Origin: JAJRZL01 sp964557855
GTDB taxonomy: Bacteria > Zixibacteria > MSB-5A5 > GN15 > FEB-12
Direction: 5' to 3'
Assembly: GCA_964557855.1 (NCBI GenBank)
Contig: CAZLBP010000016.1
Coordinates: 17,770 to 81,769, forward strand
DNA: 64,000 nt
Numbering within the stretch: position 1 is the first letter of the stretch; each line of letters opens with the position of its first letter. The translations under genes were made by a program, and so were the position numbers. Below are positions 50,973-59,318 of this stretch, piece after piece. Below the pieces are notes generated by a model. It made no database searches and had not been told where the DNA came from. It saw only the letters and a list, made by a program, of their open reading frames with translations.

Positions 50973-53900
50973 CTAATCAGGGACGACGGGTCGACTCTGG
51001 AAGCAGGCCAGAAGTCGGTCAAAATCGGGCAGTTCCTTGAAATTGGCCAGGGCATGGTCATAGAAGTCACTGAGTTGATACTCCATAGTGCCGCAATTGA
51101 GCATGACGTAGGGAATCGCCGCTCGCCGGCACAGCTCGATCATGCGGTACAGCTCCACTTTCCCTGAGAACCGGGCGTCGCAGATAACAAGATCGGCCAG
51201 GGCGGCCAGTTCGCTCTTGACCTGGGTGATACTGTCGATCCAGTGCAGCTTCACGCCGGCATCGCAGGCGGGTGTGAAGTACTTGCTCAGAATCGACTTT
51301 TGCAGAGCAAAAATGAGGACCTGCTGACCCTCGGTGGGTGCGGTCGTGTTCGAGACCCGAACGGATTGTTCGCCGGCCACCGGGAGCGTCAGTGTGAACG
51401 TGGTGCCGACGCCCAGAAGAGATTCGACGGTGAGATCTCCGCCGTGGTCACGAGCAATGTTGCGGCAGATGGAGAGGCCCATACCGGTACCGACCAGCTC
51501 ATCCTTGCCCCATACGCCCTTGGTGGAGAAGAACGGGTCAAAGATGCGGGCGAGGTTCTTCTCCGGAATGCCGCCGCCCGTGTCTCCGACTTTGACTTGG
51601 ACAGCATTCTTGTTGCTGGTGAGAGCGATGGTCACGACGCCATCGGAGCGAATGGCGTGTCGGGCGTTTATGAGAAGATTCAAGAGCAGTTGCTGAATCT
51701 TGCTCGGTGAGATCTCGACCGGGGGAGGATTCTCGAAATACGTGACTATTTCTATGGACCGATCCTTCATATCCTGTTCGACGAGAGCTGTAGCTTTGGT
51801 AATGACTTGTGGCAGGTCCTGGCTGACCAGATCTTCAACTTTGGACGTGGAGTATGTGAGCAGTGACATCGCCACATCGTTGGCTTTCTCGCCAAGCTCA
51901 ATGACTTTGGCGAGGGAATCCCGAGCGGCTCCGACATCCTTGGTTCGGTCCATTTCCTCGACTGCGAACGAAGCGTTGCCGATTATGGCTCCGAGGTAGT
52001 TTTTGAATTCATGGGCCACCCCGGCCGCGAGCGTCCCGATAGCGGACAGTTTGTCGTTTTCGGCCAGCTTCAACTGTGTTTGCAGCTCCAGGCTGATATC
52101 TTCACCCAGTGACACGAAGTTTATGATATCGCCCTCTTCATTGAAGATGGGTGAAACGGTCTTGCGTTCCCAGTAGATTTCGCCGTTCTTTTTGCGATTC
52201 TGGATGCGTCCGTGCCAGGTATGCCCGGCTTTTATCGTGCGCCACAGGTCTTCGTAGAGGTCCCGGTCGTTCCGCTCCGATTTCAATATTCGGGGGGTCT
52301 GCCCGAGCACTTCTTCCGGCGTATAGCCGGTGATGGTGCAGAATCGAGGATTGACGAATTCAATATGTCCCTCGGCGTCGGTAATGCAGATTATGTTGGC
52401 GGATTGCGTGACGGCCGCGGACAGCTTGCGAAGCTGACTTTCCTTATCTCGAAGTTCCGTTATTTCCTGCCCGTAACAGTGGACAAATGCTTCACCGCCC
52501 ACGGGATAGAACTCCCACCGGAACGTACGCATGGTGCGAGTCTGACGCTGAGCTGACACGGCTGTCTGTTTATCGATACATGTCTGAATACACGAGAGGT
52601 AGTCGGGCGGAAGGACCTCGTGGGCTTGTTCCAGCGGCACTCCGAGTGCGGGGAGTTGTCGGTGAAAAGCGGGATTGGCGTATTCTATGGCGCCGTCGGC
52701 AGCCAGCTTGAGGACGGAGTGCGGATTGTTTTCGGGAAAAGCGGCCAAGTGTCTGAGTCGCTCGTTGGTCCGCTTGCGGTTCGATATATCACGTGCAAAA
52801 GCGCAGGTGAAGGGCATCCCCGAGACCTCCGTGAAATGCTCGCTGGTTTCGACCGGAATACCCCGGCCGTCTTTGGCTCGCAGCGATGCTTCCCTGGTCA
52901 GAACGCCGCTGTTTTTGAGATTCTGCCGGTGTGCCGACCAGGTTTCCTCCGGCAGGGCAGGACAAATTTCGCACATGCGCATAGTCAGCAGTTCTTCACG
53001 GCTGTAACCGAGAAGGTTACAGGCAGTGTTATTCACGTAGATGAAACGCGCGTCCGAGCCCATCCAGAAGACGGCATCACCCGACTTCTCGCAAGTAAAC
53101 TGGGACAATTGCAGCACTTCTTCCGCCTTCTTGCGCGCCGTTATGTTATCGATTATGCCGACAACATTCGAGATATCGCCGGTCGCGTTTCGAGCCGCCG
53201 ACAAAACTACGGAACACCAGATGATATCGTTGTTCTGCGTGATGAGTCTCTTTTCCGTCCGGGCATGCGGTGAGTTTGCGCAGAAGAGCTCGTGCAGCAG
53301 TTCTTTGCTTTCCGGAACGTCATCGGGCGCCGTAATCTTGAGAATGGATTTGCCGATCAGTTCGTCTTTAGGGCAGCCCAGCCAGTTACACAGTGTCTCG
53401 TTGACCTCGACGAAGAGAAAATCGCGATCAATTGAGCAAACGCCGATACATGAGTTTTCAGCGAGCGCGAGGAAGTCTTCTTGAACCCGCTCAACGGGCT
53501 TTTCCTTTTTCGTCTCCGCGGCTTTCGGGGAAGGCGTGAGCGTAAGCAGAAAGGCCGCTTTATCCTGGTAGGTTATGGGCAATGTCTTGGTTTCGACATC
53601 AACCGGCTGGCCGTCGAAGCGGACCATTCGGCCGGGCAGCTGCTCGATGCTAAGGGTAGCAGCCGAAGCGGATTGAAGTCGTTCTAGGAAGGGTTCCTGG
53701 AGTTCGGGATGTACAAATCCGAGAATAGGCTTGTGTAGAAGATCTTCGGCTTCCGTCGCTCCCAGGAGGCCGATCGCCGCCGGATTAACGTAGATGATCT
53801 GTCCCTTGTCATGTATCAGCATGGCCTCCGAAGACTGCCCGAGGAGGGCAATATACTGCTCATTCGTCTGTTGCAGTTCCTTTTCGTGCCGGACTTCGTC

Positions 53901-54122
53901 TCGGTCTCTCAGTTGCAGTTTGAGGAGGAGCAGCAGCATGAACAGAAGGAGTGCAATAACCAGCCACAGGGCGTTTTGAGACGTAAACTCCCTAACGCTG
54001 CCGTCAAACGGTTTCAGTTCGACAGACAACCATCCGACTCCGACCAGGAGGCCGATTACTCCAACGGCTTTGGCGCTGCTCAAAACGTACCGGAACAGCG
54101 GCTTATCAACGAGTTTGATCAT
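50973..54122 (-). CDS. Multi-PAS membrane histidine kinase with degenerate receiver-like tail
   Basis: The product has 1049 aa. Two membrane segments (about 12-30 and 50-70) are followed by about five PAS domains (near 83-200, 217-330, 335-455, 460-570 and 575-690); the fifth is the most canonical ('VNPRFCTITGYTPEEVLGQTP'). The kinase core has His704 in 'GVAHEFKNYLGAIIGNA', the N-box 'NLLINARHAI', 'VGDTGGGIPEKNLARIFDPF' and 'GTGMGLSICRNIARDHGG'. Residues about 935-1049 look like a receiver fold with one conserved Asp ('VICDARFSG') but lack the acidic pair. No response regulator is adjacent. It lies 102 bp after tolB and may have its own promoter. Confidence 0.88.
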   Translation of the reverse strand: MIKLVDKPLFRYVLSSAKAVGVIGLLVGVGWLSVELKPFDGSVREFTSQNALWLVIALLLFMLLLLLKLQLRDRDEVRHEKELQQTNEQYIALLGQSSEAMLIHDKGQIIYVNPAAIGLLGATEAEDLLHKPILGFVHPELQEPFLERLQSASAATLSIEQLPGRMVRFDGQPVDVETKTLPITYQDKAAFLLTLTPSPKAAETKKEKPVERVQEDFLALAENSCIGVCSIDRDFLFVEVNETLCNWLGCPKDELIGKSILKITAPDDVPESKELLHELFCANSPHARTEKRLITQNNDIIWCSVVLSAARNATGDISNVVGIIDNITARKKAEEVLQLSQFTCEKSGDAVFWMGSDARFIYVNNTACNLLGYSREELLTMRMCEICPALPEETWSAHRQNLKNSGVLTREASLRAKDGRGIPVETSEHFTEVSGMPFTCAFARDISNRKRTNERLRHLAAFPENNPHSVLKLAADGAIEYANPAFHRQLPALGVPLEQAHEVLPPDYLSCIQTCIDKQTAVSAQRQTRTMRTFRWEFYPVGGEAFVHCYGQEITELRDKESQLRKLSAAVTQSANIICITDAEGHIEFVNPRFCTITGYTPEEVLGQTPRILKSERNDRDLYEDLWRTIKAGHTWHGRIQNRKKNGEIYWERKTVSPIFNEEGDIINFVSLGEDISLELQTQLKLAENDKLSAIGTLAAGVAHEFKNYLGAIIGNASFAVEEMDRTKDVGAARDSLAKVIELGEKANDVAMSLLTYSTSKVEDLVSQDLPQVITKATALVEQDMKDRSIEIVTYFENPPPVEISPSKIQQLLLNLLINARHAIRSDGVVTIALTSNKNAVQVKVGDTGGGIPEKNLARIFDPFFSTKGVWGKDELVGTGMGLSICRNIARDHGGDLTVESLLGVGTTFTLTLPVAGEQSVRVSNTTAPTEGQQVLIFALQKSILSKYFTPACDAGVKLHWIDSITQVKSELAALADLVICDARFSGKVELYRMIELCRRAAIPYVMLNCGTMEYQLSDFYDHALANFKELPDFDRLLACFQSRPVVPD

Positions 54123-54224
54123 TTATCCTACTGTTGGGAAACAGGTTCTTTTTGATACTCTGTCGGAAGAAAAGTAGTAATGTTGAGCGGCTATTGAGCC
54201 TGCCCGTCGCCGGGGATCTCTGCC

Positions 54225-55556
54225 CTAACGGACGAACGGTCCCCAGACCGGGTTGGAGCAGTTCTGGGAACGAGTGAGGCGTCGCTGCTTACGTCCGGTC
54301 AGGTCCATGGTATAGATATCCTTACCGCCCAGGCGAGTCGAGGAGAAAATGATGTGCTTCCCGTCCGGTGAGAAATGGGGATTCTCGTTGGCGCCGACTT
54401 CCGTCAGCACTCGATAATCCCGACCGCTGGTGTCGATTGACGCAATATCGAAGCGCCCGAATTTGGTCCGGCTCACGAACGTTATTCGATCCCCCCGTTT
54501 GGACCAGACCGGCGAATCGTTGTAACCCCCTTCGTACGTCAGTCGCCTGACGTTAAGGCCATCGCTGTCCATGATGTATAGTTGCGGCTGACCGGTACGG
54601 TCAGAAGAGAATACGATTCGGTCACCGTCAGGCGACCATGAGGGCGCGGAATCGATTGCCCGGTGTCTGGTGAGTCGTTTGATTATATTCCCCTTCAGAT
54701 CAAGAACGTAGATTTCGGAGTTGCCGTCCCTGGTGAGCACGCAAGCGACCTTGTTCCCGTCCGGAGAGACCGCGGGCGCCGCCGCCAGACCGGTGAAGCT
54801 GCCGATGCGTTCGATAGCTCCCGTTTGAACATTGACCTGGAAGAGCTGTGGGTTGCCCTCGAGATACGAGGTAAAGTAGATATGCCGGCCGTCCGGCGCA
54901 TACTGCGGGGAGAGGTTCAAGGTGCCGGTATTAGTCAGCCGCCGTTCATTGGCCCCGTCGTAGTCGGCCACGAATATCTCTTTGGCGTTATCTATGGCTT
55001 TGATATAGGCAATTTGGGTGCGAAAGATTCCCCGCTCGCCGGTCAGGAAATGGACCAGCTCATCGGAAACGTTATGGGCGATTTCGCGCCAGTAACTCTT
55101 GTGATATTCCACGTTGCCTTTGGCCAGTTGCTGCTGGGTGCGGGTGTCATAAAGCCGCCAGCGGGCGCGCAGGTTGGCCCCGGGAAATTCGGCTTCCAGC
55201 CGGACCAGGTGGTGGGCGCCGAGACGTTCCCAGCCCATAAGGTCCAGTTCGAAGATTTCGTAGAGCTGCAGGTAGAACGAATCGATGGGTACGAGATCAA
55301 AGTGGGCATAGAAATCGATATCATTTTGGATGACGTTGGTCACCCAGCGCATCATCGAGGAATCATCGGGAGATATATACTCCGAGCCGACGTATCTCAT
55401 GTCCTCCACGCCGATGGGGGTCGGCACGAAATCACCCGGCCGGAGCGTATCGAAGAAGATATTGCGAACGCCCGACTGTCCGGCCTGGGCCGCGGCCGTG
55501 ACGGGAAGAACGGTCAGAGCGATGAGAAGCGTACTGATGAGGTTTGATTTCTTCAT
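54225..55556 (-). CDS. tolB: Tol-Pal system beta-propeller protein TolB
   Basis: The product is 443 aa with a signal peptide (residues 1-24, ending AAAQA). An N-terminal D1-like domain is followed by a WD40-like propeller built of repeats such as 'SPQYAPDGRHIYFTSYLEGN', 'SWSPDGDRIVFSSDRTGQPQ' and 'HFSPDGKHIIFSSTRLGGKD'. TolB is the periplasmic component linking TolA and Pal during envelope constriction. It follows the TonB/TolA-like gene without a gap. Pal is not found next to it. Confidence 0.9.
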   Translation of the reverse strand: MKKSNLISTLLIALTVLPVTAAAQAGQSGVRNIFFDTLRPGDFVPTPIGVEDMRYVGSEYISPDDSSMMRWVTNVIQNDIDFYAHFDLVPIDSFYLQLYEIFELDLMGWERLGAHHLVRLEAEFPGANLRARWRLYDTRTQQQLAKGNVEYHKSYWREIAHNVSDELVHFLTGERGIFRTQIAYIKAIDNAKEIFVADYDGANERRLTNTGTLNLSPQYAPDGRHIYFTSYLEGNPQLFQVNVQTGAIERIGSFTGLAAAPAVSPDGNKVACVLTRDGNSEIYVLDLKGNIIKRLTRHRAIDSAPSWSPDGDRIVFSSDRTGQPQLYIMDSDGLNVRRLTYEGGYNDSPVWSKRGDRITFVSRTKFGRFDIASIDTSGRDYRVLTEVGANENPHFSPDGKHIIFSSTRLGGKDIYTMDLTGRKQRRLTRSQNCSNPVWGPFVR

Positions 55557-56276
55557 TTATCCTGGACCTACTTTAATGGGCAATGTAATCCCGATTATCT
55601 CGTCACGAAACTGATCCGGCAGGGGGGGAAAAGGAGCCGACCGTTCGATGGCGTCAAGGCAAATTTGATCGAATTCCGGAATCCCGGATGGTCTTTCGAC
55701 TCGCAGTTCGATTACTCTGCCCGATCTGATCACCTGGAAGTAGACGACGCACACCAGCGTGCCGTCATAGAGGACCGTGTTACGGAAATTCGATGATATC
55801 TTGTTGAAGGCCTGCGTGAACCAGTATGGGTAATCAAAGGTGGCATTGTCGATAGTGGCGCCGGCGAAGGGGGAACCGCCGCCGCCGGGAGTCTCGATCT
55901 CCTTGGAATCATCTCTTTCAGCCCCGCCCGTCTTGTTGTCTTTCAGCACGTTCTTCTTCTTTGGTTTTGGTTCCGGCGGCGGTTCCGGTTCAGGTTCCGG
56001 TTCGGGCTCCGGCTCCTCCTCGATGACTGCCTCTTTCATGGTAGTAGGGTCGGAGATCGAAATATCAGGAACTTCGTCCTGCATGGCCGCTTCCGGCACC
56101 GGAACCGGTTCCAGCGCGACCGGTTCGTCAACAGCGATTTCAGCGGGCGCCGTGAGCTGAACCCGGATGATATCGTCATAGCTGAGCTGGCTGCGAACAT
56201 CGAAGGGAGAAGACAGCATGGTGGCCAGAACAATGAGCAAATGAAATACGGCTGAAAAGATGAATTCCCTTTTCAT
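55557..56276 (-). CDS. TolA/TonB-like energy transducer
   Basis: The product is 239 aa from ATG 56276; an upstream in-frame GTG lies within tolR and is rejected. One membrane anchor (about 5-22) is followed by a Pro/Glu-rich spacer with an EPEPEPEP run and a lysine cluster. The C-terminal domain ('VVYFQVIRSGRVIELRVERPSG' in two strands, then 'FDQICLDAIERSAPFPPLP') is the TonB/TolA C-terminal fold. Position between tolR and tolB argues for the TolA role in spanning the periplasm. Confidence 0.87.
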   Translation of the reverse strand: MKREFIFSAVFHLLIVLATMLSSPFDVRSQLSYDDIIRVQLTAPAEIAVDEPVALEPVPVPEAAMQDEVPDISISDPTTMKEAVIEEEPEPEPEPEPEPPPEPKPKKKNVLKDNKTGGAERDDSKEIETPGGGGSPFAGATIDNATFDYPYWFTQAFNKISSNFRNTVLYDGTLVCVVYFQVIRSGRVIELRVERPSGIPEFDQICLDAIERSAPFPPLPDQFRDEIIGITLPIKVGPG

Positions 56277-56280
56277 GGAA

Positions 56281-56715
56281 TCAGCGATTCCTCCCACCGG
56301 TTTGTCCCTGCTGAACGGGCGCCGTGACCAGGCCTATATTTTCAATTCCCATGACTTTCATGCGGCCGATGACTTCAATAGCGACGCCGTACGCGACTGC
56401 CGAATCCCCCCGCAGATATACCGAGCTCGTGTTCCTGGCGCGCATTTCCTTTTCGAGAGCGGTCTCGAGGTTTTCCAGGCGGGACCAGACGTCATTGATG
56501 TAAATACCGCCCTTGCTGTCGATGGTAACGACCACGCCCTCCGCCTCTTCTTCGATGGCGGCGGCTTTCGTCTTGGGCAAGTCGACCTCAATGCCCGATT
56601 GCAACAGGGGGGCGGAGATCATGAAGATGATCAGGAGCACCAGGACCACATCCACCAGATTGGCGATGTTGATATCGGACATGGCGCCGTATGTGCGACG
56701 ACGTCTAAAACGCAT
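56281..56715 (-). CDS. tolR: ExbD/TolR-family proton channel subunit
   Basis: The product is 144 aa with one membrane helix, 'DINIANLVDVVLVLLIIFMI', carrying the conserved Asp used for proton flow. A periplasmic domain follows ('VDLPKTKAAAIEEEAEGVV', 'VYLRGDSAVAYGVAIEVIGRM'). With TolQ it forms the motor that energises TolA. Two bp separate it from tolQ. Confidence 0.93.
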   Translation of the reverse strand: MRFRRRRTYGAMSDINIANLVDVVLVLLIIFMISAPLLQSGIEVDLPKTKAAAIEEEAEGVVVTIDSKGGIYINDVWSRLENLETALEKEMRARNTSSVYLRGDSAVAYGVAIEVIGRMKVMGIENIGLVTAPVQQGQTGGRNR

Positions 56716-56717
56716 GG

Positions 56718-57431
56718 TCAGATTTCCTTCTTGGCACGAGCGAGGAATTCAAGGATGAAATTGTGGCTGAAGTCGTTTATCTGTTTGGTGCGATTGTTGG
56801 CCCAGTTAAAAGCTATTACCGCCGGGATGGCGGCCCCGAGCCCGACAATCGTGGCCAGCAGGGCCTCGGCGATGCCGGGCGCAACTACTGCTAGTGATGC
56901 CGAACCCCGTTCCCCGATCGACCAGAAGGAATCCATGATCCCAACTACCGTTCCCAGAAGTCCCATAAACGGGGCGGAATTGCCGGTTGAGGCGAGGAAT
57001 ATCACTTTGCGCTCCAGTTGGCCCATTTGCTCAGAAAGAGCCTTTTCCATCGACATTTCAACGATTTCCAAATCATCCTGGTCCAGGGGACGCTGTTTTT
57101 CCTGAAGGCCGCCGCCTTCGTTCTTCCACTCCTGCAGTTGTCCCAGTTCGGTGTAACCGGCAATGAAAACATGCGATACCGGAGCGCGTGCGTGTGATTT
57201 AGCTTGTCCCAGACACTCGGAGAGGGTACGCGCTCGGCGAAAAGTCTGGATAAATCGTTGATTATCCTCGTCCACTGCTTTGAATTGTCGCCATTTGGCG
57301 AAAATGATCGCCCATGACATCAATGACATAAACACAAGTACCAGCAATATGAAGACACCGAAAGCGGAGGACTGCCCAATGATCTGCCAGATTGAACCAG
57401 AGAAGATGTTTGCGATAATCACTTGTTCCAT
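56718..57431 (-). CDS. tolQ: TolQ/ExbB/MotA-family proton channel protein
   Basis: The product has 237 aa with three membrane helices (about 20-42, 150-172 and 192-215) and the signature 'LASTGNSAPFMGLLGTVVGIM' followed by 'VAPGIAEALLATIVGLGAAIPAVIAFNW'. It is the channel component of the Tol motor. First gene of tolQ-tolR-tolA-tolB. The ATG at 57431 follows a leader of about 94 nt. Confidence 0.93.
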   Translation of the reverse strand: MEQVIIANIFSGSIWQIIGQSSAFGVFILLVLVFMSLMSWAIIFAKWRQFKAVDEDNQRFIQTFRRARTLSECLGQAKSHARAPVSHVFIAGYTELGQLQEWKNEGGGLQEKQRPLDQDDLEIVEMSMEKALSEQMGQLERKVIFLASTGNSAPFMGLLGTVVGIMDSFWSIGERGSASLAVVAPGIAEALLATIVGLGAAIPAVIAFNWANNRTKQINDFSHNFILEFLARAKKEI

Positions 57432-57531
57432 ACGTGTTCTACACCCATATCAGCGAAAACGTTTAGAAGCTCAAAAAGTTGTCAGTTTCTGCGCCACTCG
57501 ACGCACACCACGTCAGTAAACACAGCCAACA

Positions 57532-57560
57532 AACCTAGAGGCATTGTGTTAAGAGGTCAA
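57532..57560 (-). promoter_or_regulatory. Possible promoter of the tol operon
   Basis: On the minus strand: -35 TTGACC (57560-57555), a 17-nt spacer and -10 TAGGTT (57537-57532). It is about 100 bp upstream of tolQ. The -10 is imperfect. Confidence 0.4.
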
Positions 57561-57638
57561 CAAAAACCGAGAGGGCCGAACGTGAATCCGCTGTCACCTG
57601 GTACTTCCCGTATACGGTACAATTTTCGAACATTATAG

Positions 57639-57666
57639 TTGATTTGAGATCTATATTGCTTATTCT
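57639..57666 (+). promoter_or_regulatory. Possible promoter of the small lipoprotein gene
   Basis: The boxes are TTGATT (57639-57644), a 16-nt spacer and TATTCT (57661-57666), about 45 bp upstream of the ATG at 57712. Weak match. Confidence 0.35.
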
Positions 57667-57711
57667 GGCTGACGTTTGAATAAACTGATTTACCGTAAGG
57701 AGGAATTGTAC

Positions 57712-57924
57712 ATGATGAGACCCGTAATTGCGCTGGTGATCATGCTTCTGGCCGCCTCATTAATGTTTGGCTGCGGCCAAAAGGAAGAACCGGAGACCGG
57801 CAAGACGCCGGTTGAAGAAAAGACTGCTGAAATGGCGGATACCACTCGCATGGATACAGCGATGATGGATACCGGCATGGCTGATACGGCGATGATGGAC
57901 ACGACCGGTCATTCCGGCTACTAG
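57712..57924 (+). CDS. Small Met/Asp/Thr-repeat lipoprotein
   Basis: The product is 70 aa from ATG 57712, which has AAGGAGG eight nt upstream; an in-frame TTG further 5' covers that site and is rejected. The signal ends in a lipobox LMFGC (Cys21). The mature part is charged and ends in near-repeats of DTAMMDTGM / DTAMMDT. Family unknown. The strong ribosome site and the following terminator suggest an abundant small envelope lipoprotein on its own transcript. Confidence 0.65.
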   Translation: MMRPVIALVIMLLAASLMFGCGQKEEPETGKTPVEEKTAEMADTTRMDTAMMDTGMADTAMMDTTGHSGY

Positions 57925-57950
57925 TATTTGTCCGAGTAGTAAATATCAAA

Positions 57951-57980
57951 AAAAGCCTCCCGCTACGGCGGGAGGCTTTT
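57951..57980. terminator. Bidirectional rho-independent terminator
   Basis: This is a perfect 13-bp inverted repeat, AAAAGCCTCCCGC and GCGGGAGGCTTTT, around a TACG tetraloop. The A/T ends let it act on both strands: for the small lipoprotein (+) and for the operon ending at 58178 (-). Confidence 0.92.
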
Positions 57981-58018
57981 CTTGTGAGCTTCTTAAAAAT
58001 GCCTCATTCGTCTGTTGG

Positions 58019-58114
58019 AGCAGGTCTTGTGCGCTGCAGGCGGAAGCGACCTGCTGCTCTTACTTTTCCACAGGCTGCACGTCAAGTTATCCGCTACAGG
58101 CGGACCGACACGTG
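58019..58114. repeat. Tandem pair of related hairpins
   Basis: Hairpin 1 is AGCAGGTC...GACCTGCT (58019-58055) and hairpin 2 is CACGT...ACGTG (58078-58114). Both enclose nearly the same core, GCGCTGCAGGCGGA and CCGCTACAGGCGGA, exactly 60 nt apart. They fill the 3' region between the terminator and the operon end at 58178. Confidence 0.6.
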
Positions 58115-58177
58115 ATTACGACCTGAAACAGCATTATACCGGGTTCTTCGGCGCTACCGTATGAGCAGATATGCGGA

Positions 58178-59305
58178 TTATCCTTCAATCATTTCAACAT
58201 TGGCTCGCGGGACGATGGCCTTTTCTCCACCAGCGAATTCGACTTCCAGGACCCTGGCTTTGGATTCGGACTCGAGGATTGTCAGGAGCGCCGGCAGATC
58301 GGTAACGGTGCCGAGTCTTCCGAAGTAGGGGTGTCTGATGACCCGAACCGGCGAGCCGACTTGAAGACCGCCGACGGCCGTTGCAGCCGTGGTGTCGTCG
58401 TCTTTCGAGACGTTCTCGGATAGTATGACGACTTCCGGCCGAATGACACCGGCCCTAATCTGGGTCGCACCGTTGATGCAGGCCAGAACACCTTCGTTGG
58501 CCTTCATCAGCTCAAAGGTGTGTTCAGCCATGTTTATTTGTCCGAAGCCTTCGGTTACAACGAGGGTACAGCCGATATCTTCAGAGCCGGTGATGGCGAC
58601 GCCGATATCGTAACCGAGGAAATCACGCAGGTCCTTGTCGTCAAAGCCTCCGACCACAATCCCTTTGACACCGACTTCAATCGCTTTCCTCAAGGCGGCC
58701 GCCGTCACCAATGAGCCGCCGACGATGACGCAGCCTTTATGATCCGGGGAGATGGCCTTGTCATCGAGAACCGTCGAGTTCTCCGTTACAACGACTTTGA
58801 TCTCTCCATATGTCTCACCGCCTATCCCGAAAATCGCCTGGACAAAGCCCGCGTGGCAGGATACGACGACGCCTTCGCTGGGAATGACTTCAGTGACTTC
58901 GCCCCGTACGTACGCCGTCACTTCCACCGGAATAGGGCGACCGCGCTGCAGGACCTGGCCGGTGATACTTGAGATTGACTCGATCGTGCCGTCGATCGTG
59001 GCCGGGCACGAGCTGGAGAACCACTTGATAAACGACTTCTTCAGGGCGATAGGCTCACCTTCTTTGATGCGATCCCCTTCCTTCTTGAGCATTACCATGT
59101 CCAGGTCTTCGGGTGGCACCCCCAGTTTGTTCGCGACGTTCAGGGGTTCCACCGTACCCGGCAACTCCGTTCGAGCTACCACGTCGTCCGGTTCAACCTT
59201 ATCGCCGACTTTGACGACCACGTCTCCCTTGAGGGGAAGAATGCGTCGTTTTTCTAACAACAGTCTTTCGGTGACCTTCAGGCCGGGAGTATATGCGTGC
59301 GCCAT
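58178..59305 (-). CDS. Barrel-sandwich/KOW-like protein of unknown function (GlmL operon)
   Basis: The product has 375 aa and is soluble, with no signal. The N-terminal part ('LPLKGDVVVKVGDKVEPDDVVARTELPG', split strands, then 'KKEGDRIKEGEPIA') resembles the barrel-sandwich hybrid seen in RnfC/NqrA and biotinyl-type domains. A central region ('GCVIVGGSLVTAAALRKAIEVGVKGIVVGGF') is alpha/beta. The C-terminus ('VGSPVRVIRHPYFGRLGTVTDLP' in two strands, and 'VEFAGGEKAIVPRANVEMIE') looks like a KOW module. I know no assigned function. Last gene of a three-gene operon with a GlmL-family ATPase, so it probably belongs to the same process. Confidence 0.65.
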   Translation of the reverse strand: MAHAYTPGLKVTERLLLEKRRILPLKGDVVVKVGDKVEPDDVVARTELPGTVEPLNVANKLGVPPEDLDMVMLKKEGDRIKEGEPIALKKSFIKWFSSSCPATIDGTIESISSITGQVLQRGRPIPVEVTAYVRGEVTEVIPSEGVVVSCHAGFVQAIFGIGGETYGEIKVVVTENSTVLDDKAISPDHKGCVIVGGSLVTAAALRKAIEVGVKGIVVGGFDDKDLRDFLGYDIGVAITGSEDIGCTLVVTEGFGQINMAEHTFELMKANEGVLACINGATQIRAGVIRPEVVILSENVSKDDDTTAATAVGGLQVGSPVRVIRHPYFGRLGTVTDLPALLTILESESKARVLEVEFAGGEKAIVPRANVEMIEG

Positions 59306-59318
59306 AAATAACCCAATT

